Below, in pieces: positions 50,208 to 62,975 of a DNA stretch of 64,000 bases (position 1 is its first letter; each line of letters opens with the position of its first letter). This DNA is from JANNSX01 sp046348995 (GTDB lineage: Bacteria; Pseudomonadota; Alphaproteobacteria; Rhizobiales; Hyphomicrobiaceae): NCBI GenBank assembly GCA_046348995.1, contig JAXMDB010000005.1, positions 186,001-250,000 of the forward strand, given 5' to 3'. Made by a program: the position numbers and the translations under genes. A model generated the notes under the pieces. It was given only the letters and a program-made list of their open reading frames with translations, was not told the DNA's origin and did no database searches.

Positions 50208-50828
50208 TCAGGCTGCAACGAGCTTCTTGAGCCGGGCCGAGATCTGGTGGCGGAACTTGTGGAACCCGCGCTTGCCCTCCGAGACCATCCAGTTCATCTG
50301 GATCGAGCGCCTGACGCCCTCGAAGGACTCGTGGCCGTGCCACGAATTCTCCGCCCGACGGAACACGAGCAGCGTGCCGTTGTCCGGGGGCACCTCGGCA
50401 ACGAAGGCGTTGAGGTCGGTGCCGCTTTTCAAGAGGCGTAGCTTACCGCCCTCCCGGCCCTTCCAGGTGTCGTTGAGGTACAGCAGAACGGTAATGATCT
50501 TATCCTTGCTGTCGGTATGGATCTTGCCGTCGCTCGCGCGGCAATAGCCGCGAAGCGAGTACATCTTGGGCTTGCCGGTGAGCCCGACATGAAACTTCCC
50601 GGCGATGAGCCGCTCGAACTCCGGGCCGTCGAGGTCGCCGATCAGCTCTTCGAGCGCTGGCGTCATCGCGACCTCCTCGAGCGGATAGGAGCCGCCCTTG
50701 AGGTCGGGATAATCGCCGACGACGCGTTTCAGATTTTCCGGCGACAGGAAGCCCGGAACGATCATGTAGTCGAACGGCTCGCGTTGCAGCTCGGCCTGGG
50801 CAAGCTTGTCGAAATTGAGAAGGCTCAT
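50208..50828 (-). CDS. 2-oxoglutarate/Fe(II)-dependent oxygenase
   Basis: A 206-residue double-stranded beta-helix oxygenase. The iron ligands are His and Asp of KIHTDSKDKIITVLLYLN near residue 104 and a distal His in SWHGHESFEGVRRS near 165, whose following Arg binds 2-oxoglutarate. The start (MSLLNFDK) is the ATG at 50826-50828. Such enzymes hydroxylate proteins, nucleobases or small metabolites; the target is not known. The gene lies convergent to cspA and tail-first after ELM1-like gene by 70 bases. Confidence 0.83.
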   Translation of the reverse strand: MSLLNFDKLAQAELQREPFDYMIVPGFLSPENLKRVVGDYPDLKGGSYPLEEVAMTPALEELIGDLDGPEFERLIAGKFHVGLTGKPKMYSLRGYCRASDGKIHTDSKDKIITVLLYLNDTWKGREGGKLRLLKSGTDLNAFVAEVPPDNGTLLVFRRAENSWHGHESFEGVRRSIQMNWMVSEGKRGFHKFRHQISARLKKLVAA

Positions 50829-50898
50829 GTCCGAAGTCCTGCCGGTTGCACGTCGTCTGATGTCGCCGCGAGCGCTATTGCCAGGAATTAAATGGGCA

Positions 50899-51891
50899 TT
50901 AGCGGGTCCCGAGCGTCTCTTTTCGGCGCGCCCACCGCGCCGCAATCTCGGCTGCGATGAAGCCCGCTGAATCTAACGGCGCATACGACCATGGTTCAAT
51001 GCGGCCAAGGGGCCCAGGGATCGGCCGCGTCGCGCCATGACGCCGCAGCGATTCGTGGAAGCGGCGGAACTTTGGAGAGCCCCCCGTCGGCTCGAACACG
51101 TAGACCGGGCGCCCGGTTGCGGCAGCCTCGCCGCACATATTGACGCTGTCGGCCGTCACCAACAGCATATCTGCAGCGGCGAGCATCTCCGGGTACGGAT
51201 TGTTTCCTTGGCCATCCCAGATGACCCGTGGCCGGCCCTGTGTCGCCGTCTCGACCGCTGTGATCAGACGCTTGTGCGTGCGGCGGGATGGGGTGACGAG
51301 GAAGCTTACGCCGAGCCCGGCGAAGGACTGGAGGATGGCCTGCAAGCGGTCGTCGTCGCCTTCGGTGAACCGGTACACAGCATTCTTGCCACCGAGGACG
51401 ACCGTCAGGCGGGGCGAGGGCAGGGCGGTGATCCAGGCGGGCAGGTTGCTCCTCAAGGAGGACAATCGCTCCGCCGTAAACGCATGCGGTGCGGTCAGGG
51501 TGCGCAAAACGTTCGGACCCCGGCGCCGATCGTGCTCGGGCACCCAGACGAGGTCGGCGATGCCGGCGCGGGTCTTGGGATCCTGCAGCACGACGCGGTA
51601 GGTGTTGTGACCGGCGCGGCGGCCGAGCGCGCGGATATAGGGGATGGAGGCGCGGCCCGTGGCGATGGCGAGCGCCGGAAAGGGCGGGGCGAACGGCGTG
51701 CCCGGCGCGCCGAAGCGCTCCTTGGGGTCGACGGGCCCATAGGGCGCCAGCGTCCGGTAGATGCCTTTCGGCGCGACGCGCTTCATCTCGTAGCGCACGC
51801 CGAGCGCCTCGGCGATGCCGATGCACTGCACGTCCATGCCGGCCTTGCCGTCGGTGATGATCCAACAGCTTTCACCGGCCAGTGGCCTCAT
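50899..51891 (-). CDS. ELM1-like (COG3660) GT-B-fold protein
   Basis: A 330-residue protein similar in pattern to the 'mitochondrial fission ELM1' family, which is widespread in alphaproteobacteria. CWIITDGKAGMDVQCIGIAEALG opens the sequence; LTVVLGGKNAVYRFTEGDD near 165 and LVTADSVNMCGEAAATGRPVYVFEP near 250 give the glycosyltransferase-B-like nucleotide-binding look. The cellular role in bacteria is not established; a sugar transfer to a lipid or polysaccharide is an inference from fold. It is divergent from the Lrp-type regulator. Confidence 0.78.
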   Translation of the reverse strand: MRPLAGESCWIITDGKAGMDVQCIGIAEALGVRYEMKRVAPKGIYRTLAPYGPVDPKERFGAPGTPFAPPFPALAIATGRASIPYIRALGRRAGHNTYRVVLQDPKTRAGIADLVWVPEHDRRRGPNVLRTLTAPHAFTAERLSSLRSNLPAWITALPSPRLTVVLGGKNAVYRFTEGDDDRLQAILQSFAGLGVSFLVTPSRRTHKRLITAVETATQGRPRVIWDGQGNNPYPEMLAAADMLLVTADSVNMCGEAAATGRPVYVFEPTGGSPKFRRFHESLRRHGATRPIPGPLGRIEPWSYAPLDSAGFIAAEIAARWARRKETLGTR

Positions 51892-52041
51892 CTGATCCTC
51901 CTCTGCCGGACGGCAGCTTGGCTCCACAAGGTCCCTCGCTCGGCGCAAGCGTTGCACGGCGTGGGAATCGGCGGCTATGGTAGCTTCGCGACGCGCTCTG
52001 CCGACACTGGCCTGTTGTCGCGTCGGCCGACCGGAGCCTCC

Positions 52042-52545
52042 ATGAAAGTCAAGCTCGACGACATCGATTGGCGAATCCTCGCCGAGCTGCAGGCCGATGG
52101 GCGCATGACCAACGTCGAGCTTGCCAGTCGAGTCGGCATCTCGGCACCACCGTGCTTGCGGCGTGTGCGCGCGCTCGAGGAGGCGGGAATCATCTCGGGC
52201 TATCGGGCGCTCTTGGACGCCGGCAGGCTCGGCTATCCGTTGACCGCCTTCGCGATGGTCGGTCTCACGAGCCAAGCCGAAAGCGATTTGCTGGCTTTCG
52301 AGGCGCGGGTCGCCGCCTGGCCGCTCGTGCGCGAATGCACCATGCTGTCGGGCGAGATCGACTACATGCTGAAGTGTGTCGCACCCGATCTCCAGAGCTT
52401 CCAGGACTTCGTCATCCGCACGCTGACGGCCGCGCCCAACGTCGCGAGCGTCAAGACGGCGCTGGCGATCCGCACTGGCAAGGCGGAAGCGATGGTTCCA
52501 CTCCCCGCGCCCGGTGCGAGCGTCCCGGGCGGCGGCGAAAGCTAG
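52042..52545 (+). CDS. Lrp/AsnC family transcriptional regulator
   Basis: A 167-residue Lrp/AsnC regulator. Residues 5-60 form the winged helix-turn-helix (LDDIDWRILAELQADGRMTNVELASRVG, in pieces, then APPCLRRVRALEEAGIISGYRALLD), and residues 70-150 the RAM ligand-binding domain. A Pro/Gly-rich tail ends the protein. It senses amino acids and regulates their metabolism; the target is unknown. I chose the ATG giving MKVKLDDID; a long frame upstream runs antisense to the ELM1 gene. Its end overlaps the convergent monooxygenase gene by 4 bases. Confidence 0.88.
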   Translation: MKVKLDDIDWRILAELQADGRMTNVELASRVGISAPPCLRRVRALEEAGIISGYRALLDAGRLGYPLTAFAMVGLTSQAESDLLAFEARVAAWPLVRECTMLSGEIDYMLKCVAPDLQSFQDFVIRTLTAAPNVASVKTALAIRTGKAEAMVPLPAPGASVPGGGES

Positions 52546-53777
52546 TTCTGGCCGTCGATGGCCTGACGCAGGGCCTCCGACACGTGCTCGGGACGCAGGC
52601 CGAGACCGAGCAGGCGCGCTGGCGTTCGCCGGAGCCAGGGAACGCCGGTCAGCAGCCGGAGGAGACGCGGTGGGCGCGGGGCCCGCTCGCCCGCGAGCGC
52701 GGGCCGGATGACGGCGTTCTGCATGGTAATCTGCAGCCGCTGCGTCGCCTTCGCCGGCCATTCGCGGCGAGCTTGGACTTTCTGAAGATCGCCGGTGTCG
52801 ATCGTGCCGTCCTTGAGCGGGCGATAGAGCAGGTTGGCCGCCGCCACCGCGTCCTGGATCGCAAGATTGATGCCGACGCCGCCGACAGGCGACATCGCAT
52901 GCGCCGCATCCCCGATCATGAGCAGCCCGGGTTTCCACCACGTGTCGAGGCGATCGACCTGTACGGTGAGAAGCTTTAAATCCTCCATCGTCGCCAGCTC
53001 GGCCGTGCGATCCGCGAACGCCGGTGCGACCGCCGCCAGCTCCTTGCGGAAGGCTTCGATGCCAGCGGCTTTGATGACAGCCTCGCTGCCTTTCGGGATG
53101 ACGTAGGCACACTGCCAATAGTCGCCGCGGTTGAGCTGGATGAAGATGCGGCCCCGGTCGAAGCGCCCCATGGTGGAGGAGGGGTCCTGCGAGTGACGCG
53201 AGACACGGAACCAGAGCACGTCCATCGGCGCGCCATGGGCGACGGACGTGAGGCCGGCCGCCGCGCGGATCGTCGAGTGCCGCCCGTCGGCGCCGACGAC
53301 GAGATCGGCGGTAATGGTTTGCGGTCCTTTCGGGGTTTCCGCTTTGACACCGCGAACGATGCCGCCGCTTTCGACGAGACTGGTCACCTTCGCCTGCATC
53401 AACAAGGTGCAATGCTTGGTGGCGCGCGCCCGATCGGCGAGAAAGTCGAGGAAATCCCACTGCGGCATGAAGGCGACGTAGGGCGCCTTGACGTTCAGCC
53501 GAGAGAGATCGGCGACAGTGATCGTCTCCTCACCGAACTGGGCCGCGAAACGCGAAACCTTCTCGTGCGGCAGCTTGAGGAAGTCGTCGAGCAGACCGAG
53601 CTCGTGCATCACCTCGAGCGTCGAGGGATGTATCGTGTCGCCGCGGAAGTCGCGCAGGAAGTCGGCGTGCTTCTCGAGGATGGCAACCGAAAGGCCGGCC
53701 CGCGAGAGAAGGTAGCCGAGCATCATTCCGGCTGGGCCGCCGCCGGCGATACAACACTGCACGCGATAGTCAGACAT
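52542..53777 (-). CDS. FAD-dependent monooxygenase (PHBH fold)
   Basis: A 411-residue flavoprotein hydroxylase. CCIAGGGPAGMMLGYLLSRAG near residue 8 is the dinucleotide-binding motif, DLVVGADGRHSTIR near 155 the DG motif, and LLMIGDAAHAMSPVGGVGINLAIQDA near 285 the GD motif for FAD. These enzymes hydroxylate aromatic rings or act in ubiquinone synthesis (UbiH/UbiI-like), and the proline-rich C-terminus is a little unusual. No aromatic-degradation gene lies nearby, so the substrate is open. Confidence 0.83.
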   Translation of the reverse strand: MSDYRVQCCIAGGGPAGMMLGYLLSRAGLSVAILEKHADFLRDFRGDTIHPSTLEVMHELGLLDDFLKLPHEKVSRFAAQFGEETITVADLSRLNVKAPYVAFMPQWDFLDFLADRARATKHCTLLMQAKVTSLVESGGIVRGVKAETPKGPQTITADLVVGADGRHSTIRAAAGLTSVAHGAPMDVLWFRVSRHSQDPSSTMGRFDRGRIFIQLNRGDYWQCAYVIPKGSEAVIKAAGIEAFRKELAAVAPAFADRTAELATMEDLKLLTVQVDRLDTWWKPGLLMIGDAAHAMSPVGGVGINLAIQDAVAAANLLYRPLKDGTIDTGDLQKVQARREWPAKATQRLQITMQNAVIRPALAGERAPRPPRLLRLLTGVPWLRRTPARLLGLGLRPEHVSEALRQAIDGQN

Positions 53778-53916
53778 TGCGGCACCCGGTCCGAGAGCCC
53801 CCCGAGCCTGACGCCCGGCCGCTCACGGCTTAATGCGCCGCCCTCCACGACGGTTGCCGGCTCACGGCATCGCAGAGGGCCTGGCGCTCGACGGCGGCCC
53901 CGGGGCGCGAGACCGC

Positions 53917-54396
53917 TTACTTGTATTTCACGCCGAGGATCTCGTAGCTGCGCGCCCCCTTGGGCGTCGTCACCTCGACGCTATCGCCCTTCTTCTTGCC
54001 GATCAGCGCGCGCGCGATCGGCGAGGTGATCGACACCTTGCCTTCCTTCACGCTCGCCTCGTACTCGCCGACGATCTGGTAGGTGACCTTCTCGTCGGTA
54101 TCCTCGTCGACGAGCTTCACCGTCGCGCCGAACTTGACGCTGTCGCCGGAGAGCTTCGTCACGTCGATGATGTCGGCGCGCGACAGCTTGTCCTCGAGAT
54201 CGGCGACCCGCGCCTCGTTCAGCCCCTGCTGCTCCTTCGCGGCATGATACTCGGCATTCTCCGAGAGATCGCCGTGGGAGCGGGCTTCGGCGATGGCCTG
54301 GATGATCCGGGGGCGCTCGACGGCTTTTAGCCGTTGAAGCTCGGCCTCGAGCTTCTGAAAGCCCTCGATCGTCATCGGCACTTTGTCCATCGCCAT
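53917..54396 (-). CDS. greA: Transcription elongation factor GreA
   Basis: A 159-residue GreA. The N-terminal coiled coil begins KVPMTIEGFQKLEAELQRL, with the two acidic residues at its tip near SHGDLSENAEYHAAKEQQGL, that reach the RNA polymerase active site and stimulate cleavage of backtracked RNA. The C-terminal FKBP-like globular domain ends YEILGVKYK. Length is normal. The 207-base gap toward carB holds no gene, and the two are in the same orientation, a common arrangement in this bacterial group. Confidence 0.95.
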   Translation of the reverse strand: MAMDKVPMTIEGFQKLEAELQRLKAVERPRIIQAIAEARSHGDLSENAEYHAAKEQQGLNEARVADLEDKLSRADIIDVTKLSGDSVKFGATVKLVDEDTDEKVTYQIVGEYEASVKEGKVSITSPIARALIGKKKGDSVEVTTPKGARSYEILGVKYK

Positions 54397-54602
54397 GGTC
54401 GTCGACCTTCCGTTCTCAAAAACCGGCCTGCCCGTCCCGTCATCGCAGGATCGCTGGGTTGACCGTCATCACGCTGAGCATTGAGGTGGCGGTGTTCACC
54501 GCCGAAAACAGGCAAGACAGGTTAAAGACGAATCACGCGCTTGACCAGCCCTGCTCCACCCTGCGCGCGAACGCGGAACGGATCGGATTGGTTGCGCCGC
54601 CT

Positions 54603-57884
<3,282 letters not shown>

Positions 57885-57997
57885 CGGGCCGGTGTTCTAG
57901 GGCACCCGGCCCGGCTTGGCTATAGGGTGGTGGGGCGCCTAGTCACCCGATCGGCACTCACCCCTGCGGCGTTTCGTCGGGGCCTGGGCGGGCCCCG

Positions 57998-58198
57998 TCA
58001 GTGTTTGTCGGGTTGTGGCGTCTTCTCGGCGAGCTTGCGAACGAGCTCCTTGTCGATTTGCGGAGGCTTGCGCTCGACGGGCGTCCCCTCAGGCGGCTCG
58101 CGCGACGTCTCCCCCGGAGCGATCGGATCGCTTGCCGGGAAGGTCTGCTCGACCTGCTTGTCGAGCGTCTTCTCGGCTTTCTTCCTGGCTTGGCTCAT
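57998..58198 (-). CDS. Small Pro/Lys-rich hypothetical protein
   Basis: A 66-residue, highly charged protein (MSQARKKAEKTLDKQVEQTFPASDPIAP begins with a Lys/Glu helix, followed by a Pro/Glu/Thr-rich disordered part). AGGAGG lies 7 bases before the ATG, which argues for real expression. The segment TFPASDP is seen in small hypothetical proteins of related bacteria, so it is probably a genuine conserved small gene. No function is known. It is flanked by carB and the Crp-type regulator. Confidence 0.6.
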   Translation of the reverse strand: MSQARKKAEKTLDKQVEQTFPASDPIAPGETSREPPEGTPVERKPPQIDKELVRKLAEKTPQPDKH

Positions 58199-58249
58199 GA
58201 TGGGTCCTCCTTGAGGGCCAAAACGCCCCGCCCGCCAAGACCGTTCCCG

Positions 58250-58972
58250 TCAAGCTTCAGGCTCGCGGCCCGGTTGGACCTCGGATTGCAGCGCGCCGAA
58301 CACGCGTTGCCGCGCAACGCTGTAGCAATTGCAGGCGACGCCTTCGAGGCGAGGCCGGTCGAGAAGGAGAATGTGGCCGCGGCCGCTCGCAACCAAGCCC
58401 GAGTGCCGCAAATGGCTCATGGCATGGGTCACGGTCGGCCGGTAGACGCCGAGCATGAGGCTCAGCGCCTCGTGGGTCAGGGGGAGGCGATCGTCAACAG
58501 TGCGATCGGCCGTCGCGAGGAGCGTCCGGGCCAACCGCTGCTCGACGCTGTGCAGGCGGTTGCAGGCGATGTCGAGCAGCGCATTGTCCAGGAAACGGGC
58601 CACGAAATCGAGGGTCTGTTGGCGAAAGGCGGGGAGGGCCCGGAATAAATCGAGGTAGTCGCTGCGGTCGAGCTCCCAGCCGTCGCCACCGATGAGCACG
58701 ACCGTAATCGCGCCGGTTTCGGCGGCGCCGAGTGCCGCAGGCGCTGGAGCAATACCCTCGCAACCGACGCTCGCGGCATCGACCAACTCACCTGAAACGA
58801 GCGGCTGCAAGAGTGAAACGACGAAGGTCTCGGGCAGGATCAGCGAGCGGACGCCGCCAGCGCGCTGCAGGATATCACGGGGGAGGACCGCGATCGGCCG
58901 CGAGCGTCGTATCACGAGCTCGCGTTCCTCGTCCGGCAGGGCCGCGAGCAGATGATTTCGTGTCACGGGCAT
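58250..58972 (-). CDS. Crp/Fnr family transcriptional regulator
   Basis: A 240-residue regulator. The N-terminal half is a divergent cyclic-nucleotide-binding fold without Fnr-type cysteines, and the C-terminal winged helix carries DRLPLTHEALSLMLGVYRPTVTHAMSHLRHSGLV near residue 170, where the recognition helix holds YRPTVTHAMSHL. The binding half lacks a clear cAMP phosphate-binding cassette, so it may sense another signal. The ATG at 58972 gives MPVTRNHL; a longer start is possible. It is divergent from the methyltransferase gene. Confidence 0.78.
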   Translation of the reverse strand: MPVTRNHLLAALPDEERELVIRRSRPIAVLPRDILQRAGGVRSLILPETFVVSLLQPLVSGELVDAASVGCEGIAPAPAALGAAETGAITVVLIGGDGWELDRSDYLDLFRALPAFRQQTLDFVARFLDNALLDIACNRLHSVEQRLARTLLATADRTVDDRLPLTHEALSLMLGVYRPTVTHAMSHLRHSGLVASGRGHILLLDRPRLEGVACNCYSVARQRVFGALQSEVQPGREPEA

Positions 58973-59109
58973 GGCCTCGAAACGGACCACCGCGCCGACG
59001 GTTCCTGAGACCGGCCATCAACACAACGGGATAAGCCGCCCCGAAGCGGTTGTCGGCAGCCTGCGACCCCACTACTGTCCGGGCCGAACCCCACCTGCCG
59101 GAGGCCGCC

Positions 59110-59772
59110 ATGACCGCCGTCCAGAAGACATCCGAGGTCAAAACCTACTTCACCGACCGCGCGAAGCTGTTCGATTCGCACTACGAGGGCGAAACCGCCT
59201 TCGAGCGGCGTTTCAACAGCGTATTCCGTAAGCCGATGTTCGATCGCTTCGTCTACACGATCGAAGGCGTGGCCAAGGCGAAGGCCAAGACGGTGCTCGA
59301 CATCGGCTGCGGCTCCGGGCGCTACTGCGTCGAGATCGCCAAGGCCGGTGCCGATGTGACAGGTCTCGAGCTCTCGACCGAGATGCTCAAGATGGCCCAG
59401 GCGCGCGTTCAGGCGGCCGGTGTGGCCACCAAGGTCAAGCTCGTCGAGGCCGATTTCGTCGCCTGGGCCGACAAGCAGAACGACCGCATGTTCGACGTCG
59501 CATTCGCCATGGGCGTGCTCGACTACGTCGAGGATGCGCCGGCCTTCATCAAGCGCATGGGCAAGGTCGCCAAGACGGCCATGGTCTCGTTTCCGAAGCC
59601 GACCCTCGTGCGCATGCCGCTCCGCAAGCTCCGCTATGGCTTGAGAAATTGTCCAGTGCACTTCTATCGGGAGAGCGAGATCCGCCGCATGTTCGAGGCG
59701 GCCGGCCTGACCAAGCTCGACATCCGGCCGATGGGGCCGGGCTTTTTCGTCACCGGCAGCCATATAGGCTGA
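59110..59772 (+). CDS. Class I SAM-dependent methyltransferase
   Basis: A 220-residue methyltransferase. Motif I is TVLDIGCGSGRYCVEIAKAGADV near residue 62, with the acidic end of strand 2 in TGLELSTEML and motif II LVEADFVAW and MFDVAFAMGVLDYVEDAPAF. GGAG precedes the ATG by 6 bases. It is followed 13 bases later by a polysaccharide deacetylase gene, so a role in modifying a lipid or glycan is possible. The acceptor is unknown. Confidence 0.82.
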   Translation: MTAVQKTSEVKTYFTDRAKLFDSHYEGETAFERRFNSVFRKPMFDRFVYTIEGVAKAKAKTVLDIGCGSGRYCVEIAKAGADVTGLELSTEMLKMAQARVQAAGVATKVKLVEADFVAWADKQNDRMFDVAFAMGVLDYVEDAPAFIKRMGKVAKTAMVSFPKPTLVRMPLRKLRYGLRNCPVHFYRESEIRRMFEAAGLTKLDIRPMGPGFFVTGSHIG

Positions 59773-59785
59773 GCGGGTGTGTGCG

Positions 59786-60667
59786 ATGACAACGGCCGGA
59801 AAGGTCCCGTTCCGCCACGGACTCTCCTTCGATATCGAGTGCTACTATCAGATCGTCGCCAAGGATTTCCTCGGCCGGGCGTTCGCGCCGACGGAGGAAG
59901 CGGAGCGCAACACCGAGTGGATCCTCGAGGCGCTGGCGCACGCTGGCGTCAAAGGAACCTTCTTCACGCTCGGCAACATCGCCCGCACCTATCCGGCCCT
60001 CGTCCGCCGCATTGCCGAGGAAGGCCATGAGCTGGCGCTTCACGGCGACGAGCATCACTACGTCACGCGGATGACGCCGGGCGAGTTTCGGGCCGAGATT
60101 GCGCGTGGCCTCAGGGCCATCGAGGATGCGAGCGGCGTGAAGGTGCGGGGCCATCGTGCGCCGGCCTTCTCGATCGTCAAGGAGACGCTGTGGGGGCTCG
60201 ATACGCTGCGCGAGCTCGGCTTCGCTTACGACAGCTCGATCTTCCCGATCAAAGGCCGGCGCTACGGAATACCGGACACGTCCCGGCGGGCGTGGCGGCT
60301 CGCCAACGGCCTCGTCGAGGTGCCGATGACGGCGCTCGACGTGCGCGGCCGGGTGGTGCCGGCGGCCGGCGGCGGCTATGTCCGGCATTTCCCATACGGG
60401 GTGACGGCGCGCGCCATCCGGCAGTGCGAGCACGAAGGCCGGCCGGCGGTGACGTATTTTCATCCCCACGAGTTCCAGAAAGGCTATCCGCGCATCGCCT
60501 TCATGGATGCGCCGCTCGGCTTGAAGACGAGGCTGCGTCTCATCAAGAACGCCCTCTCGCAGGGCCGCGGCCGCGGACCGGCTATGCGGCGAAAGCTCGA
60601 GCGGCTGCTCGCGTCCTTTGCGTTCGAGCCGATCGGCGCGATCGCGGCGCGGGTTCCGGCGAGTTGA
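59786..60667 (+). CDS. Polysaccharide deacetylase (NodB-homology, DUF3473-type)
   Basis: A 293-residue NodB-type deacetylase. GLSFDIECYYQ carries the first catalytic Asp near residue 17, LALHGDEHHYVTRMTP near 93 the zinc His ligands, and VRGHRAPAFSI near 127 the Arg/Pro block. VTYFHPHEF near 230 gives the last His. Length and the C-terminal part match the XrtA/PEP-CTERM-associated deacetylases, which work on exopolysaccharides. It probably acts on N-acetylated sugars. A GTG 9 bases earlier is an alternative start. It follows the methyltransferase gene by 13 bases. Confidence 0.84.
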   Translation: MTTAGKVPFRHGLSFDIECYYQIVAKDFLGRAFAPTEEAERNTEWILEALAHAGVKGTFFTLGNIARTYPALVRRIAEEGHELALHGDEHHYVTRMTPGEFRAEIARGLRAIEDASGVKVRGHRAPAFSIVKETLWGLDTLRELGFAYDSSIFPIKGRRYGIPDTSRRAWRLANGLVEVPMTALDVRGRVVPAAGGGYVRHFPYGVTARAIRQCEHEGRPAVTYFHPHEFQKGYPRIAFMDAPLGLKTRLRLIKNALSQGRGRGPAMRRKLERLLASFAFEPIGAIAARVPAS

Positions 60668-60716
60668 CCGGCGGGAGCATGGGCCTCATCGTGCGAGGCT
60701 AGCTCCAGAGGCCGCT

Positions 60717-61790
60717 ATGCCCATCCTCAGCGCCGAACGCCTGATCGAAGTGGTGTCCGACATCTTCGCCGCAGCGGGCTGTACGCGGGGGGAGGCGCTC
60801 GGCATCGCCCGCTCGCTCGTCGACGCGAACCTGACCGGCCACGATAGTCACGGCGTCGCGCGCGTGCCCCGTTACGTCGACTGGCACCGGCAGGGCCTGC
60901 TCGTCGCCGGACAGACCGTCGAGACGATTTCGGATACACCGGTTCTCGCCGTGCTCGATGGCCAGTACGGCTTCGGCCAGACGGTTGCGCGGCAGGCCGT
61001 CGAGATCGGCGTCGGCAAATGCCGGGAGATGGGGTTGTCGGCCGTCGCGCTGCGCAATGCCGGCCACGTCGGACGCGTCGGCGAGTGGGCGGAAATGGCG
61101 GCCGAGGCTGGCCTCGTCTCGATCCATTTCGTCAACGCGCCGCAGAGCGTCATGGTCGCGCCCTTCGGCGGCATCGATCGCCGCCTCTCGACCGCACCAG
61201 TCGCGATCGGCATCCCGCGTCCCGATGACGAGCCGCTGGTGCTCGACTTCGCCACCTCGATCGTCGCCGAGGGCAAAGTGCTTGTCGCAAGTCAGGGCGG
61301 AAAGCCAGTCCCAGATGACGCGCTCGTCACGTCGGAAGGAAAGCTCAGCGGCGATCCCCGCGTACTCTACGGCGACTATGTGCCCGGGGGCCTGCGCAGC
61401 TACAAAGGCGGCACGGGTGCCATCCGGGCCTTCGGCGAGCACAAGGGCTCGGGGCTGGCCTTCATGTGCGAGATCCTCGCCGGCTCGCTCACGGGGACAG
61501 GGGCCGCCGACGACAAGCGCCCGCGCTGGGCCAATGGCATGCTGTCATTCTACATCGATCCGGCAAAGCTCGATGCCGACCTCTTCCTGCCGGCCGATGT
61601 CGCGCGCTACATCGCCTACGTCAAAAGTGCGCGTCCGATGCAGCCGGGTGGCGAGGTGCTCATCCCTGGCGAGCCCGAGCGGCGCGTGCGGCGGCAGCGG
61701 ATGGCCGAAGGCGTGCCGCTCTCGGAGGAGACCTGGGCGGCAATCATGGCGACGGCGGCGAGCGTCGGGCTTTCCAATCAAGGAGCGTAA
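60717..61790 (+). CDS. LDH2-family NAD(P)-dependent dehydrogenase
   Basis: A 357-residue member of the malate/L-lactate/ureidoglycolate dehydrogenase (LDH2) family, an NAD(P) enzyme without the classic Rossmann fold. Signatures: LTGHDSHGVARVPRYVDWH near residue 38 and RNAGHVGRVGEWAEMAA near 112, both with the key His, plus FGEHKGSGLAFMCEI near 245. The substrate is probably a 2-hydroxy acid. It lies 2 bases before kbl and in the same operon as tdh, so it may feed a related small metabolite, but I cannot name it. Confidence 0.82.
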   Translation: MPILSAERLIEVVSDIFAAAGCTRGEALGIARSLVDANLTGHDSHGVARVPRYVDWHRQGLLVAGQTVETISDTPVLAVLDGQYGFGQTVARQAVEIGVGKCREMGLSAVALRNAGHVGRVGEWAEMAAEAGLVSIHFVNAPQSVMVAPFGGIDRRLSTAPVAIGIPRPDDEPLVLDFATSIVAEGKVLVASQGGKPVPDDALVTSEGKLSGDPRVLYGDYVPGGLRSYKGGTGAIRAFGEHKGSGLAFMCEILAGSLTGTGAADDKRPRWANGMLSFYIDPAKLDADLFLPADVARYIAYVKSARPMQPGGEVLIPGEPERRVRRQRMAEGVPLSEETWAAIMATAASVGLSNQGA

Positions 61791-61792
61791 GC

Positions 61793-62974
61793 ATGGCTCT
61801 CATCGACGACATCAAGGCCGAACTCCACGGCATCCGCGCTCAGAGCCTCTGGAAAACGGAGCGGCCGATCACCTCGCCGCAGTCGAGCCATATCCGCGTC
61901 GGGAGCAGGCGGGAGGTGCTGAATTTCTGCGCCAACAACTATCTGGGTCTCGCCGATCATCCTGCTCTTGTCGAGGCCGCCAAGCAGGCGCTCGACAGCC
62001 ACGGTCTCGGGATGGCATCCGTGCGCTTCATCTGTGGCACTTCGGATCTGCATCGGGCGCTCGAGGAGCGCATCGCCGCTTACGTCGGCCAGGAGGACGC
62101 GATCCTCTACGCCGCCTGCTTCGATGCCAATGGCGGCGTGTTCGAGCCGCTGTTCGGTGAGCAGGATGCCATAGTCTCCGACAGCTTGAACCACGCCTCC
62201 ATCATAGACGGCATTCGTCTCTCGAAAGCGAAACGTTACCGCTACGCCAACGGCGACATGGGCGATCTCGAGGCCCAGCTCAAAGCCGCGCGGGAAGCCA
62301 AAGCGCGCCGTATCATCGTCGTCAGCGACGGTGTGTTCTCGATGGACGGGTATCTTGCCAAGCTCGCCGAGGTGCGCGTACTCGCCGATCGCTTCGAGGC
62401 GCTCGTCATGGTCGATGATTGCCACGCGACCGGCTTCATCGGACCCCAGGGACGCGGCACGCCGCAACGTGCCGGCATCAAGGTCGATATCCTGACGGGG
62501 ACGCTCGGCAAGGCGCTCGGCGGCTCGGCGGGCGGGTTCATCGCTGCGGCGAGACCTATCGTCGATCTGATGCGCCAGCGGTCGCGGCCGTATCTTTTTT
62601 CGAATGCGCTGCCGCCGCCGATCGTCGGCGCCGGGATCAAGGCGATCGATCTGGCCGAGGCGGGCGACGATCTGCGTGCCCGTCTGTTCGACAACATGCG
62701 CCACTTTCGCACAGGCATGGCGGCTGCCGGGTTCGATCTGCTTCCCGGCGAGCATCCGATCATCCCCGTGATGCTCGGCGAAGCCAAGCTCGCGCAGGAA
62801 ATGGCGGCGAAGCTCTTCGAGCGCGGCATCTATGTCACCGGATTCTTCTATCCCGTCGTGCCGCAGGGCAAGGCGCGAATCCGCACGCAAATGTCGGCCG
62901 CGCATACGTCCGAGGATATCGACAAGGCCATCGCCGCCTTCACGGCGGCCGGCCGCGAGCTGGGAGTGATCTGA
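61793..62974 (+). CDS. kbl: 2-amino-3-ketobutyrate CoA ligase (glycine C-acetyltransferase)
   Basis: A 393-residue PLP enzyme that splits 2-amino-3-ketobutyrate with CoA into glycine and acetyl-CoA, the second step of threonine degradation. NFCANNYLGLADHP near residue 44, ASVRFICGTSDLHRALEE near 75 and MVDDCHATGFIGPQGRGT near 205 are family landmarks. The PLP-binding Lys is in GTLGKALGGSAGGF near 240. Alternative amino-acid synthases of the same fold (such as 5-aminolevulinate synthase) are excluded by the neighbouring tdh gene. The start follows AGGAG by 6 bases. Confidence 0.93.
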   Translation: MALIDDIKAELHGIRAQSLWKTERPITSPQSSHIRVGSRREVLNFCANNYLGLADHPALVEAAKQALDSHGLGMASVRFICGTSDLHRALEERIAAYVGQEDAILYAACFDANGGVFEPLFGEQDAIVSDSLNHASIIDGIRLSKAKRYRYANGDMGDLEAQLKAAREAKARRIIVVSDGVFSMDGYLAKLAEVRVLADRFEALVMVDDCHATGFIGPQGRGTPQRAGIKVDILTGTLGKALGGSAGGFIAAARPIVDLMRQRSRPYLFSNALPPPIVGAGIKAIDLAEAGDDLRARLFDNMRHFRTGMAAAGFDLLPGEHPIIPVMLGEAKLAQEMAAKLFERGIYVTGFFYPVVPQGKARIRTQMSAAHTSEDIDKAIAAFTAAGRELGVI

Positions 62975-62975
62975 G